A DNA stretch of 64,000 nucleotides from Balamuthia mandrillaris (GCA_031835245.1 JAVKOQ010000004.1:124001-188000); one strand, 5' to 3'; numbered from the stretch's first letter, positions 1-11,542 are shown. The notes: generated by a model not told the origin, from the sequence alone. Program-made: numbers and translations.

Positions 1-408
1 TCACTTTTTAAGTGAAAAAGCATAACCAAATGTTATTGAAAAGAAAATTTTTCCAATTACTGAAATTAAAGTGATTAAAATTGTTCAACCTAAAGCTTGA
101 CCATAACCTTCTTGAAAAGCTGCAGAAAAATTACTTCATTCTAAAGAGCGTGGATAATAAATTTGAACTCTTGAATCAATAACTTGCTCTTTGGGAGCTA
201 GTGCATAAGTTATCATAAAATAAAAAGGAAAAATGATGAAGATACCAAAAATAAATAAAACTACAAATTTAAATATAAAAGAAGCAACATTTTTTCATAT
301 TGAGGTTTCTTTTACTTGTGAAGAAATTAACTCTGCTGCTCTTCTAGTTTTTAAAATTGCTAACTTATTTCTTAAGAAAATGAGAAGCTTTAATTTTGTT
401 CCGTACAT
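1..408 (-). CDS. ABC sugar-type importer permease, MalG/UgpE-like (3' end outside the window)
   Basis: Second inner-membrane permease of the importer locus; only its first 136 codons are in the window. The start at 408 follows AGGAGAAAG. The N-terminal part has a charged cytoplasmic stretch, then a hydrophobic helix (FKFVVLFIFGIFIIFPFYF) followed by PREVIOUSLY TYPICAL MalG-like residues 'YALAPKEQ' and a second helix near the window edge. It overlaps the preceding permease by 44 bases, as expected for two subunits made together. By gene order (ATPase, permease, permease) it corresponds to the MG187-MG188-MG189 type system of mycoplasmas. Family assignment rests on order and helix pattern; the EAA loop lies outside the window, so substrate is not readable here. 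Confidence 0.8.
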
Positions 409-1375
409 TTCTTTCTCCTAATTTTGATATAATCAATAAAATTGTGTTTATTCCTTTTTTGAGCACAATTGAAAGAGCTAAACCATAAATAAACAAGTAA
501 ATTGTGGAAACTCCAGCGAATGTGAAGTTTGAGCTTCTAACTTGCTTGTAAATATAAAGTAAAATTGTTGAACCACCATTACTTTGGGCAATATCTGCAT
601 CAGAAAAAATACCAATTGGAAAGACTTTGATACCTCCGATTATTCCCATTGTTATTAAAAAATTAATTGTTCTAGATACTGAAGGAAGTGTTATTTTAAA
701 AAATTGCTTAAATGAACTAGCCCCATCAATTGAAGCTGCTTTATACAATGTTGGATTTACAGATAACATTGCAGTTGTTAAAATTAAAACTTGAAAAGCA
801 AGTGAACGTCAAATTCCTGAAAACAATATAACTACTAATGCATAAAACGAATTTGCATCTCCACTATTTAGTCATCTTGTTTTACTATTGAATAAATTAT
901 TTACAAATCCACCTTCTGTTGCAAAAACATAAGAAAAAGCTAAAGAAACAGCAATTCCTGATGTGACATATGGTAAGAAGAAAATTGTTTGTCAAAAACC
1001 TCTTGCCCATTTACGATAAATACTTGCAATTGTTGAAGAAATTAAAAGCGAAATCATTAAAGTAATTGGAAGAGAAACAATAGCAAAAATTGTTGAATTC
1101 CTTATTCCTAATTGAAAAAATGGATCTTCTAAAACATCACTAAAAGCTGAAAATCCAAAGTGAACTAAAGACTTGTTATTTTCATCTTCATTTAATATCA
1201 CTGATTCTTTAACAGCATAGATAAAAGGAAGTAAAGTAAAAAGTAAAATTATTAAAATTGAAGGAAGCAATAACAAAAATGGTTTTCAAAATTTTTGTTG
1301 CTTATAAAGGATTCCAATCTCAAAATGTGTTTGTTTTTTTAACAATTTTAAACGCAACTTGTATCACAAATTCAT
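365..1375 (-). CDS. ABC sugar-type importer permease, MalF/UgpA-like
   Basis: 336-residue permease forming half of the membrane channel of the importer. The N-terminus is basic (MNLWYKLRLKLLKKQTHFE), followed by a helix LLLLPSILIILLFTLLPFI and further helices typical of binding-protein-dependent permeases. The segment around residues 205-225 reads 'LYKAASIDGASSFKQFFKI', the EAA loop (EAA-x3-G) that docks on the ATPase. The start ATG shares its A with the TAA stop of the ATPase gene (TAATG), which implies translational coupling. Several tryptophans are TGA. Substrate cannot be read from the permease; the neighbouring nuclease and lipoproteins suggest nucleic-acid breakdown products or sugar phosphates (inference). 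Confidence 0.9.
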
Positions 1376-3270
1376 TATAACCTCTCTCTTGTTTCAATAT
1401 CAAAAAGATGAAGTTTAGAACTGGAAAAATTGAAGAAAATTTCCTCATTTTTTTTATAGTTTTCTTTATTTTTCAAGAAAATATTAAATGTTTCTACATT
1501 ATCAACAACAACTTTGGCTAGAATTTCTTTTCCTAAATATTCAACAGAATCTATTGTTGCTTTAAACATATACTTATCTTGTTGAGTTTCAATTAAATCT
1601 TCCGCTCGGATTCCAACTCTGATTTTGTTTTGTTTGTAAACTATGCTTCTTTTTGCAAGAATATCCACTAAAAATGAAAATTTTATATCAGTTAAATCTG
1701 CTGTAAAAATTGACATTTCAGGAACACCTAAAAATTTTGCAACGAACTCATTTTTTGGATAATTATAAAGTTCTAAAGGAGAACCTATTTGTTGAATTTT
1801 TCCTGTAGACATACAGACAATAACATCTGATATTGACATTGCTTCTTCTTGATCATGAGTTACAAAAACTGTTGTTATTCCTATTTCAGATTGAATTTTT
1901 TTAATTCATTGTCTTGTTTGAACTCTTAGTTTAGCATCTAAATTAGAAAGTGGTTCATCCATTAACAAAATTTGTGGTTGTCTAACAATTCCTCGTGCAA
2001 TTGCAACTCTTTGTTGTTGACCACCAGAAAGTTTTGTTGGTTTTTTATGTAAATTTTTTGTAATTTCTACTTTTTCTGCTGTTTTTAATATTTCATTATT
2101 AATTGCTGTTTTTAAAGAAATATCTTCTGCTTTGAACTTTTCATATTCCTCTTTTTGAGCTGGTGATAATTTATCCAAATTTAACGAAAATTTTTGAATT
2201 AGATTTTTTTCGTATTCTAAATAAAGATTTAAAGTTATTTCTTTACTTTTTTGAATATTTTTTTTAGTTTGTTTTAATTCAATTAATTCAGAAGATTTTT
2301 TAATTCTTTGTTTTTCAGCTTTAATTTGAAGCAATAATGTCTTTTTTTGTTGTTTAAAATCAGTTTTTATTTTTTTAAGATTGAAAGAAAAATAATTTTG
2401 AAGATCTTGAGTATTTGTGATTGATTCAAAATTTATTATTTCTTTTTTTGCTTCTTTTCTCTTTATATTTATTAATTTTAAACCAGTTAAAAATTCGCGA
2501 AATGAAAATTCAAGTCTATTCAAAAATGAAGAAAAAGGAAACTTATTTTGAATTTTAGTTTTTAAGAAATTAGTGTATTTTTGTTGTTTAATTTCTGCTA
2601 ATTTTTTAATGGTTTTTTCATTTAATTTTTTAATTTCTGCTTCTTTATAAAGTTCGATTAATTGTCTTTTATTATTAAGCTCAAATAAAAGTTTATAAAG
2701 ATTAGATTTTGAGTTGTTATAATGTTTTTCAACTTTTTTGTAAACATCAAAATGATTCAAAATTAGCTTATTGTATTCTTGAATTTCTTCACTAGTGCAA
2801 CCATTAGCTTTTAAAACAACAATATTGGCTTGATGTCTTGCATATAAAGATTTTTCTCTTGTTTTTTGTTTTCAAGCACTATCATTTGTTAGTGGAAAAG
2901 CAATATTGTCATAAACATTTAAATGAGGATAAAGTGCATAATTTTGAAAAACTAGACCTAATTTTCTATCTTGTGGAGTACTTTTAGTAACATCTAGACC
3001 TTCAAAAAATATTTCTCCTGAGGTTGGTGTAATAAGTCCTGCTATTGCATTTAAAATTGTGGTTTTCCCCGATCCAGATGGTCCTAATAATGTTAATAAA
3101 ATCCCTTTTTTGATTTTTAAGTTAATTTTGTCAACTGCTAAAGTTTCACCAAAATCTATTGTTAATTCCTTTATTTCTATAGCTCAATTATCTTCTTGAG
3201 TCTTAAATCACTTGTCTGTTTTTTCTTTTGTTTCTTTAATAAAATTAATTTTTTCTTGGTTAACTTGCAT
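1375..3270 (-). CDS. ABC importer ATPase, MsmK/UgpC-like (MG187 type) with a large central insertion
   Basis: 631-residue ATP-hydrolysing subunit that powers the two downstream permeases. Walker A (GPSGSGKT) is at about residues 63-70, the Q-loop ([10 protein letters not shown]) at about 104, the signature LSGGQ at 414-418, Walker B LLMDEP at 435-440, and the D-loop and switch His ([10 protein letters not shown]) follow. A C-terminal regulatory domain of about 150 residues is present. Ordinary members have about 50 residues between Q-loop and signature. Here about 300 lie between them, so roughly 250 are extra: a very Lys/Glu-rich, probably coiled-coil block. A similar insertion is known in MG187 homologues (about 585 residues), so it is a family trait rather than a chimera. 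Start after GAGAGAAGT; TAATG coupling to the permease. Confidence 0.93.
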
Positions 3271-3297
3271 AATAAACTTCTCTCTAAAACTAAGAAA

Positions 3298-4257
3298 TTA
3301 AGGTTGAGTCTTTGCTCAGTTATAATAATCTATTATATTTTCATTTTCAGTTTCTGGTGTTTTTAAAAAATTTAAAAGATTACCTGTTCCTCTTGTCACA
3401 AATACAGTTGACATCATATTTAAAATAGATTTTGTAGATACATCTGAATTTAATAATTTATAAAATCCAAACTTTTTGTTAATTGCGTTTTCTATGACTG
3501 CAGATTGTGCTAAACCTCAATAATATTCTGTGGCTTGTTCTGAAATTACACTTTTGTAATCTCCTGTTGTAACTGAAAAACCTGCTTGATTTGCTTCAAC
3601 TGAATAATTTCTGTATATGCCATCATGTCCTATTAAAATTGTTCCAACATATCTTTCATATGATTTTTTAACTTCACCAGAAAATAGGAAAGTAACTTTT
3701 GAGCCAACAGGAATTAATTTTTGCGCAAAGTTTGTAGCATCTGTAGCAAATTTATGCTCTAAACCTTGAGTTTCAACATATTGATTTCCTTCTTTTTTAC
3801 CTTTTTCAGGAGTATCAACGTCTTTAATTCTAACATTAATTTGTTTATCTCAGCCTGTTTGGTTTAAAGCTATTGTTGGTGTATCACCATCGTTTCATTT
3901 TACTATTGTTGCAGCCAAAGCTGTAAAACCTTTTTCTTTTGAAGGAAGTGAATATGCTAATCCATCGTATCTTTTTTTATCTTCTTGTGTTCATACATAT
4001 GAGTGATTTAAAAATTTGGATATTTCTTTAAAATATTGACTTTGTGGATTTTCAATATCTTCTAGAGGAGATTTTTCAAAAGTATCTAATCTAAAACCAA
4101 TTTTAGGTGTTGAAGCATTTGATTGAGAATCAATGTGTTTAATGGTTTGTTGAGCAAAATTTAAATTATCACCACAAGAGACTAAAACAATAGTGGGTAA
4201 AAAAGAGATTATAGGAAGAAAAAAGAAGGATTTTTTATATTTAAAATTTGTTTTCAT
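3298..4257 (-). CDS. surface lipoprotein nuclease, staphylococcal-nuclease (thermonuclease) fold
   Basis: 319-residue lipoprotein predicted to cut DNA/RNA at the cell surface. A basic signal peptide ends in the lipobox LVSC with Cys at residue 28. The SNase core is visible: DGDT at 123-126, Arg143 in VRIKDVDTPEK, Asp148 and Glu151, and Arg202 in SYERYVG. The R143-to-E151 distance is 8, exactly that of the catalytic Arg35/Glu43 pair of staphylococcal nuclease, and R202 matches Arg87. It sits between the P68-type lipoproteins and the ABC ATPase. M. hyopneumoniae has a related arrangement in which a thermonuclease (mhp379) lies in an ABC operon (recalled, not checked). Together these suggest degradation coupled to uptake of nucleic acid (inference). 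Confidence 0.85.
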
Positions 4258-4263
4258 TATTAA

Positions 4264-6438
4264 CTATTTTTTAAATAATGGACCCAAATTTTGTTTTAGT
4301 AGCTCTAAAAATTGATCAAAAGTAACTGTTTTATTTGATGAACTTGAATTTTTATTAACCACTGCATTAAAGGTAGTTACTAATGATTCTCTAAATGGAC
4401 TTGATTTTGCATCAACAGCATCTTCTTGAATTATAAAATTGTTTGGATCATCTTTTGCTTTTTTAAGAACATCAAATGCAATTTTAGCACCTCTAGTTAA
4501 TTTTGGATTTGTTTCTGAAAGTGATGAATTTGTTAAATTAATGTAATTAGTTGAAACTTTGAAAAATTCATATGGAGTTAATTGTTTATGATTAGCATCT
4601 CAATCTTCTTTAGATCTTAATAATCAATTTACAAACTCAACAGTTGCTTTATCTTCTTTATCTGAAGCATGAATGCCAATTAAATTAGGACCTTGTAAAG
4701 GAACAACAAATTTTTTATTTTTAGAAGAAAATTTTTTTGGAGATTCTAAAGAAATTAATTCATCCTCATTTAATTGGCTTGAAGAAGTTTTTTCAATTAA
4801 TTTATTGGAAGCTTTATTTATAAAGAAAAGACTAAAAGAGTTTCTTCCAGCTATTTGATTTCCTGCTTTTAAAATCACATCATTACCAATATTATTTGAA
4901 GTTACAAAATCAGCAAAAGATTTATCTGAACTAATTCAATAAGATTTGTCTGTTTCTAAAAGTTCTTTAATTTTGGTCCCTGCTTCGTCATCTACTTTTA
5001 AAGATTTTTTTACAGGTTTAGTTGGTAAATCAGAATTTAAGTAAATTGGTAAAACATTTCTTTTTGTTAAATCTTTTACATAAGCTATTGCTTTTTCTTG
5101 AGGTCGAGTAGATGTTTTTAATAATTCATAAGTATATCTTGTATCTACATTTTTAACTATTTTTTTATCTTTGTTATCTGTTGTTTTTAAAGTTGTTTCT
5201 AGTTGGAAAACTTTGTTGTTTTTTGCTGAACTATCTTCAACAAAGCTATGTGAATAACCTGCAGTTGAACCAGTGAAAAAAAGTAGTTGGTGATTTTTTA
5301 AAAAGTCTGAAGAATATTGACCTTTTTCTGTAATTAAAATTGTTTCATCTTCTATTCCTGGATATAGTAAATCTCAAATTTGTTTGAAATTTTTGTAACT
5401 ATTGGAATTTTTATCTCTATATTTTGTAAAGTTTGCTTTTTTATCAGTTACTGATACAACTTCATTTTCTTTGTTACCTTCACTTATTGAAGAAGATAAA
5501 ACAAATACTGTGTTTGCAATCGAATCAATTCCCATAACATTTGCAGCACTATTTAAAGGATTATTTTCTTCTTTTGCTTGAGGGAATGATTTTTTAACTC
5601 TTCTTGCTAAATCAATTAAATCTGTGTAATTTGAAAAAGCTGCTTTAGAAAATTCGTAACCTCCCAATCCACCTTCTTCTTTACTAAAATGTTTATATTC
5701 TTTTCAATTTTTCTTAATTTGAGTAATATCGTCTGCTTTTTTCTCATCTTTTGCCATATCTTGATATTTTTTAAAGAATTCAGCATCTTCTGATTTGATA
5801 GTTGCAGGAGTTGGACTTGCTTTAGTAGCTTCATTAATAATAAAACCTAAAAGAATTCCATCAATACTTAGTAATTCAGAAGATTTACCCATTGGAATAG
5901 AGTAAATTCCGTTTGTTGTTATTCCTGGAATATAAGTATTGTTTTTTAAAAAAATATCTGATATATTTTGTTTTAAAAAATTGTTAATTTTATTTTGATC
6001 TTCTGTGTTTTTGGAACTATTATCTCTATCTAAAACGAATGGTAGTGTCATATTGTAAGAATTAATAGTTGCTAAAACAGAGTCATAATTAAAAATTAAA
6101 TTTACTAAAGATGTTTGATCTTTGGCTTTTAGTTTTTGTGAGATAGTTTGAGCTGCTCCGCCGTAACCATTTTGAAATTCTGCTTGAGTAGCTTTGAGAT
6201 AATTTGGAAAACTTGCTTTTCTAGTTGCATCAGTGTCAAATGAATTTCATTTGGAAATAATTTGATTAATTGCTTTTGCTTCTCTTCCTGCAGAAGAAAA
6301 AGAATAACCCAATTTAATTAAATTATCATCTTTTTGATCAAATCTGGTATCACCACAAGATATTAAAGCTAAAACTGGTGAAAGAGCTAATGTTGCTAAT
6401 ATAATTTTTTTAGTTTTGTTAATAAAAGATTTCTTCAT
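4264..6438 (-). CDS. surface lipoprotein, P68/P80-like, putative substrate-binding component
   Basis: 724-residue lipoprotein. The chosen ATG follows GAGGAAAG; an upstream in-frame start would add about 29 residues ahead of the signal peptide and is rejected. The signal peptide ends LALISC (Cys28), followed by GDTRFDQ. The fold looks like a large extracellular solute-binding protein: an early stretch LIKLGYSFSSAGREAKAINQ, a middle GGLGGYEFSKAAF, and a late conserved PLQGPNLIGIHASDKE. The same three landmarks occur in the next gene upstream, so the two are diverged tandem paralogues. Six bases separate its stop from the nuclease start. The P68-family label is recalled from mycoplasma lipoproteins beside such transporters; ligand unknown. 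Confidence 0.75.
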
Positions 6439-6593
6439 ACTTTCCTCATTTTTTAAATAAAAAAACTCAGTAAAAGCTTTTTTGAAAACAAAATAAAGGT
6501 TTTTATTGAGTTTTGTACTTATCATACGTTTATTATATATTATTTTTCAAAAATGAAACTTTTTTTGATTAAGAAATTGATACTGCTAAAAAA

Positions 6594-8909
6594 TTATTTA
6601 ATTTTTTTAGGAGAAAATAAGTCTTTAAGATTTTTTACAAAAGTCTCGTAATTATGTGGTGTATTTGGTGAAGATTTTATTTGGTTTGAATAACTAATAA
6701 ATGCTTTTGTAATATTTGTTCTTAATTCTCCTGATAAACTACCAGCTGGTTCAGAAAATACAACATTTTCTTCTGGATGGAGTTTAACATTTTGGAAAGT
6801 ATTAAAGAGTAATTTAAATAATCTATTTTGTGGGAATTTTGATGAATCATCTGGATTACTACTTAAATTATCATTAGTTGGTGCTAAATAATTTCCTCTA
6901 AATCCAAGATATTCATTTGCTGTTCCTTGGAAAGTTTTTTCTGGTTCACCTTCTTTTTCTTTATATTTAAAGCTTTGTTTTTCACTAATAAATCATTTTA
7001 AGAAATTAGCAGTTGCTAAATCTTCTTCTTTATTTGCATGAATTCCAATCAAACCAGGACCTTGGAAAGTAACTAATTTTTTTGTACTATTTATATCTTT
7101 TTTATTTGGTTCAATTAGGAAATGAATTTCATCTTCGTTTAAAGATTTATCAGCATCTAATTTTTTATAAACCACTGTTTTATCTATATTAATTCATTCC
7201 AAAGTTGTAGCACTTGAATCAAGTAAATTTAAGTTATTAAATGCTTTAAATTCGGTTGGAATTTCTTTTTTAAAACTCTCAGGTTTGTTGAAGAAATAAG
7301 CTTTTCATTGAGTATTTTTTGCTTCATTTTTTGAAGCATTTGGTTTATTTAAAGAATTAATTAAATTTAAAAATTCTGTATTTGAATCCAGTTCTCTAAC
7401 TTGAGCTGAAGTAGGATTTGCATCTCAAGTTTCAACTGATAATTTGTTATTTGATTGTTTAACAGCATAGCTTTTGAATTTAAGCATATAATTTGTTTGA
7501 GTATTGTTGCTGTTGTATGTTCATCAACTTCCTGTTGGAACACTGGATTTGTTATTTATTGAAGTAAATTTAAACAATATTCCATGCTCAGCTTCTTCTT
7601 TAGTAGGTGAAAATGCAGCATAAACAGGTGTTGAACTTACATCTAATGAATTTTTAATTCTTGTTTTTAATAATTCTTTTTGGGTGACAGGATCTTTTAG
7701 AAATTCTAAAATGTCAATTCTGTCTAGTGGAGTTGCAAATCTGTTTTTGTAATTTGAAGTTGTTGTTATTGCAAATAGCATATGATGATCATTTAAATAA
7801 GTATTAGAAGGAGGATTTCCTTGGACTAATCCATAAAAATAGATAGCATCTTCTTTTAATAATTTATCTATTTGATTAAAAGTTTTAAGAGCAGTTTGGT
7901 ATCTTGGTGATATTTTATCGTCTAAAAATGTTGCATATTTTATAACTGTATCTGAATCATTTTTTGCATTTGGTTTTTTTTCTAAACTAAATAAAAATTT
8001 ACTAAAATCAGCATTTGCATTTGCAAAAGCTATAGAATAAAGTGAATTTCCTATATCATCAACTCCAATAATGAATTTTTTGTCTTTATTTTTGTTTTTA
8101 GATTCTTCAAAATTGTTAGGAAATGATTTTCTAATTCTAGAAATTAAATCAAAAAAATCTTGATAATTTTCTAAACTACTTTTAGAAAATTCATAACCTT
8201 CTAAACCACCTTGTTCAAGTGGAATTGGAACATAATCACCTCATACTTTTTTAATATATTCGGTGTCAGTTTTTTCTTTATCTAAATTTTCAAATCAAAT
8301 TTTATCTTCTTGTTTTATTGTTGCTTTTTTAGTACCTTGTGTTGTAGCTTGTTGAACTACATAATTCAAAACAGGTCCATTAACTAGTAATGTTCTTGAA
8401 GATTTTAAACTAGGAATTATTCAATATTCCTTTGGATTTAATCCTGCAATTTCTTTGCTTTCTTGAAGAAATTCAGGTGGAAAAGTTGTTTTTATTGCAT
8501 TTTGCAAACTTGGAAAATCTGAATATTTTAAACTCATATCATATTGGGATGCAACAGCAGCTAAAGTAGGATAACCAAAAATTAAATTAACTAATTGGTT
8601 AGCGTTTTTTGCTTTTAATTTTAACTCTAAAGCATTACCTTGTTCTGCATAAGTTTGCGCAAATTGTCGATTTAGTGTTATTGGATAAAATCCTTCTTCT
8701 TTGTTTTTAACTTTTTCACTTTCATTTCAAAGCTTAACAATTTGATCTAATGCTAAAAACCTTCCTTCTCTACTATTAAAAGTGTGAGCAATCACTAATT
8801 TATGGTCATTTACTTGATCAAATCTTGTTTGGCAAGAAGCAAAAAATGCTACTGGCAACACAAGTGCAGTAGCACCTAAAAAGCTTCTTAATTTGCTTTT
8901 TAAGTTCAT
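6594..8909 (-). CDS. surface lipoprotein, P68/P80-like paralogue of the next gene downstream
   Basis: 771-residue lipoprotein with signal peptide ending FFASC (Cys26), then QTRFDQVNDHKLVIAHTF. It shares landmarks with the gene at 4264-6438: TRFDQ after the Cys, GGLEGYEFSKSSL in the middle, and FQGPGLIGIHANKEED near the end. This supports a duplication followed by strong divergence. The start ATG at 8909 follows GGAGGAATT. About 150 AT-rich bases separate it from the paralogue, in which no strong terminator is seen. It is probably a surface receptor feeding the ABC importer; the alternative is an adhesin or antigen unrelated to transport. Confidence 0.72.
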
Positions 8910-8961
8910 AATTCCTCCATTTTTTTAAATATTTTTTTAAACCAAAAAAAATTTTATCAAA

Positions 8962-9441
8962 TTACTTTGTCTTTTTATATTTTTTTACTATAAATTTTCC
9001 TTTATCTTTTGAAGAAATTTCTTCAAATTTTTCTCATTTTAGTTCATTTAAAAAAATATCACCAGAGTGTTCTCCCTTGATAAAGGAAATTATTAATTGA
9101 TCACACTTATTTATAATGCTTTTGTACAAAGTATATCCTCCTGAAACAAACAAATGTTTACTAGGATGATTTTGATATTCTTTAATTAGATTAGAAAAAT
9201 TATTTATTGTTTTCACATTTTCATTTTCGTAATTAAAATTTTTATCATCACTAACAATATAAATTTTGCTTCATTTTTGAAGTGATTTTGGTAAAGTAAA
9301 GAAAGTATTTTTTCCTACTAAAATATCATGATGTTTTGTTTGTTCTCTATAAAAATCAAAGTCTTCTTTTACATACCAAGGTAAATCATCGCCTTTTCCT
9401 ATTAAATTATTTTTGCCCATGGCTAAAATTGAAATTATCAT
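8962..9441 (-). CDS. folA: dihydrofolate reductase
   Basis: 159 residues, normal length for DHFR, which reduces dihydrofolate with NADPH to supply thymidylate and purine synthesis. The N-terminus MIISILAMGKNNLIGKGDD leads to LPWYVKEDFDFYR with the substrate-binding Asp27, then the NADPH-binding segment DILVGKNTFFTLP and the later LFVSGGYTLYKSI (GG motif). One tryptophan here is TGG, unusual among the TGA-rich neighbours. It lies 52 bases upstream of the lipoprotein gene on the same strand and is divergent from the LRR lipoprotein, so a promoter region lies within 9442-9559. Confidence 0.95.
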
Positions 9442-9559
9442 GTTTTTTCCTTTAAAGTCAAAATTATATTTTATAAAGTAAATCTTCTAAAAAATTATTA
9501 AAAATATGAAGAAATTTAAATTAATCTTAAGGCTTTTTGTTTATTTTTAGTAAAATAAT

Positions 9560-10414
9560 ATGACTATGAAAAAACAAGTAAAATACTTATTAAGTACATT
9601 AGTAATTACAACTCCAATAATAACTCTCATTTCCTGTGGTTCAACAGCAAGTTTTTCTTCTCAATTTTTAAGTGGAGATCAAGCTAATATAGACAAATAT
9701 GTAAAAATTAATCCAACTATTGAAATAAATGGACCTAACAACACAAAAACTAATTATTTTTCTTTTACTTTAGATTTATCCTCTACTAATTTAACAGAAA
9801 TTCCTGAAAATGCTTTTTATAGTGCTGAATCAAGAACATACACTAAAGCAGGAACAGGAGATCAAAAAAATATTTCTGTTGTTTATTATTTATCCAAAAT
9901 TATTTTCCCTGCAAGCTTAAAAACTATAGAAAAAAGAGCTTTTTTCTTAGATCCAGCGATTTATAATGAACAACAAAGAAAACTTGAACTTGATTTTTCA
10001 AAAGCTACTGCACTGACCACAATTAAAAAACAAGCATTTAAAAATAATCAAATTTCTTCTTTAGTCTTACCAAATAGCCTACAATCTATAGAAGATGAAG
10101 CTTTTGCAAGTTCAAATATTCAAAAAATCTCTTTTGCAATTCCACAATCCAATGTGGAATTATCAAAAATAGGAGTTGGTGCATTTTTTAATAATCAATT
10201 AACTAATTTAGATTTAGAAAAAGCAAAAAATTTAACTTCTATTGCAAAAGCAGCTTTTAAAAAGAACAAAATTTCTTCAATTAAACTACCTACAGAATTC
10301 ATAAACCAATTAACTATAAATGAAGAAGCTTTTTCAGAAAATCCAATCAAAAAAGAAGATGTTGTGATAACAGACAAAGACAAAGTAATTTTTGACGCAA
10401 GTGCTTTTAAATAA
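9560..10414 (+). CDS. leucine-rich-repeat (BspA/LRR_5-type) lipoprotein
   Basis: 284 residues. Signal peptide MTMKKQVKYLLSTLVITTP ends in LISC, so the protein is lipid-anchored outside the cell. From about residue 75 it is built of BspA-like LRR_5 repeats of the form L-x-x-I-x-x-x-A-F: LTEIPENAFYS, LKTIEKRAFFLD, LTTIKKQAFKNN, LQSIEDEAFASS, LSKIGVGAFFNN, LTSIAKAAFKKN and a final INEEAFSENP. The ATG at 9560 has no good Shine-Dalgarno site; a second ATG at 9566 is equally possible. A strong hairpin terminator follows. Proteins of this class often bind host matrix or proteins, but no ligand can be inferred here. Confidence 0.88.
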   Translation: MTMKKQVKYLLSTLVITTPIITLISCGSTASFSSQFLSGDQANIDKYVKINPTIEINGPNNTKTNYFSFTLDLSSTNLTEIPENAFYSAESRTYTKAGTGDQKNISVVYYLSKIIFPASLKTIEKRAFFLDPAIYNEQQRKLELDFSKATALTTIKKQAFKNNQISSLVLPNSLQSIEDEAFASSNIQKISFAIPQSNVELSKIGVGAFFNNQLTNLDLEKAKNLTSIAKAAFKKNKISSIKLPTEFINQLTINEEAFSENPIKKEDVVITDKDKVIFDASAFK

Positions 10415-10433
10415 TTTTTAAAAATTTGTATAT

Positions 10434-10468
10434 AACACTGATCTTATCAGTGTTATTTTTTTATTTTT
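10434..10468 (+). terminator. intrinsic terminator, probably bidirectional
   Basis: Stem AACACTGAT / ATCAGTGTT with a 3-base loop followed by a T-rich run. It lies between the LRR lipoprotein and the convergent tsaB gene. Confidence 0.9.
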
Positions 10469-10574
10469 TTTAAAACACCTAAAAAAGAAAATGAACAAAA
10501 ACAAAGCAAAAACAAGCAAATAATGAAGTTATACAAAGTAAATAATTAATAATCAAAGGTAAGCTTGCTAGATT

Positions 10575-11123
10575 TTAGTTTTGTACTCCACTAGGATCTT
10601 TTGCATAAAAAGGATGAATTGATAATATATTAGTTTCTTGTTTGAAAATGTTTGTAATTAGTTCAAAATTATTACAAATTCATTCATAATCTATTTGATT
10701 GACTTCTTTGTTATCTTTTAAAACTTGTGAGACTTGAGATAGTAATTGTCCTTGTTTAGCTTTTGCACTAAAAAAGTGTAAACCTGAAGAATTAATGTAA
10801 TAATTTGCTTCTTTTTTCTTTGTAAATGACAAAAGAGCAAATATGTTTGTGGTTCAAATATTTGCTTTTGTTAGTTGAGAAATAGTTCTTACATAAACTA
10901 AAGAAATTCTACAACCTGTGAAATATCCAGGGCCTAAATTTAAGTAAAAATCTTTAATATCTTTAATATTTAGCTTGTGTTTTTGTAGTATTTGCTCTAC
11001 TTCATCAGCTAATAATTCTACTTTTTTTGAAACTTTTATAATTTGTTTATCAACAAAACCAAAATCTGAGTTAAATAAAATAAGAGCAAAAAAATCAGAT
11101 GTAGTGTCAAGAAATATTTTCAT
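10575..11123 (-). CDS. tsaB: tRNA threonylcarbamoyladenosine biosynthesis protein TsaB
   Basis: 182-residue TsaB (YeaZ), the non-catalytic partner of TsaD in forming t6A at position 37 of ANN-decoding tRNAs. The N-terminus MKIFLDTTSDFFALILF matches the ASKHA-type start, and LNLGPGYFTGCRISLVYVR corresponds to the conserved GPGSFTGLRIG segment. ATG at 11123 is preferred to the in-frame TTG three codons earlier because the protein then starts like the family. It begins only two bases after the tsaE stop, so the two genes form one unit. The C-terminal half is divergent, as is usual in mollicutes. Confidence 0.88.
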
Positions 11124-11125
11124 AT

Positions 11126-11542
11126 TTATCAATAAAGATTGAACTCTCTTTCTTCATTTTCAAGGATTTTTATGTAAATTACTAATGAATTTGAATATAG
11201 AAATTTTAGTTTATTAGCTCATTCGATAACGACGTATTTATCTTCAAAATAATCTTCAAATTCAGATAAATCAGAATTGTAATTATCAAGATCAATATGA
11301 ACTAGTTTATCATATGAAAACATAAAATTAAATGAAGGAGAAGTAACTTCTTGTTCAATATTCAAAGTTTTAGCTAATTCTTTTACAAAAGCAGTTTTAC
11401 CAGCTCCAAATTCACCAATTAAGTAAATAAATTTTGCCTCAAGTGCAAACACTTTATTCACTACTAGTCTTAAATCTGGTATTTTTTTAACTAAAATTTT
11501 ATCCTGATTTTTTAAATTTTTTATCAAATGATTAAATTGCAT
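11126..11542 (-). CDS. tsaE: tRNA threonylcarbamoyladenosine biosynthesis ATPase TsaE
   Basis: 138 residues, the normal size for TsaE (YjeE), the ATPase that resets the TsaB-TsaD complex. The P-loop is GEFGAGKTAFVK, followed by VTSPSFNFMFSY, the conserved SPTF-like segment, and HIDLDNYN. ATG 11542 follows AAGATAAGG; an in-frame TTG ten codons upstream is a weaker option. The reading frame ends with a TGA tryptophan and then TAA. Confidence 0.9.

Noticed and set aside
233-421. 62-residue plus-strand reading frame
   Set aside because: Antisense to a clear permease gene; no ribosome binding site, no family pattern.
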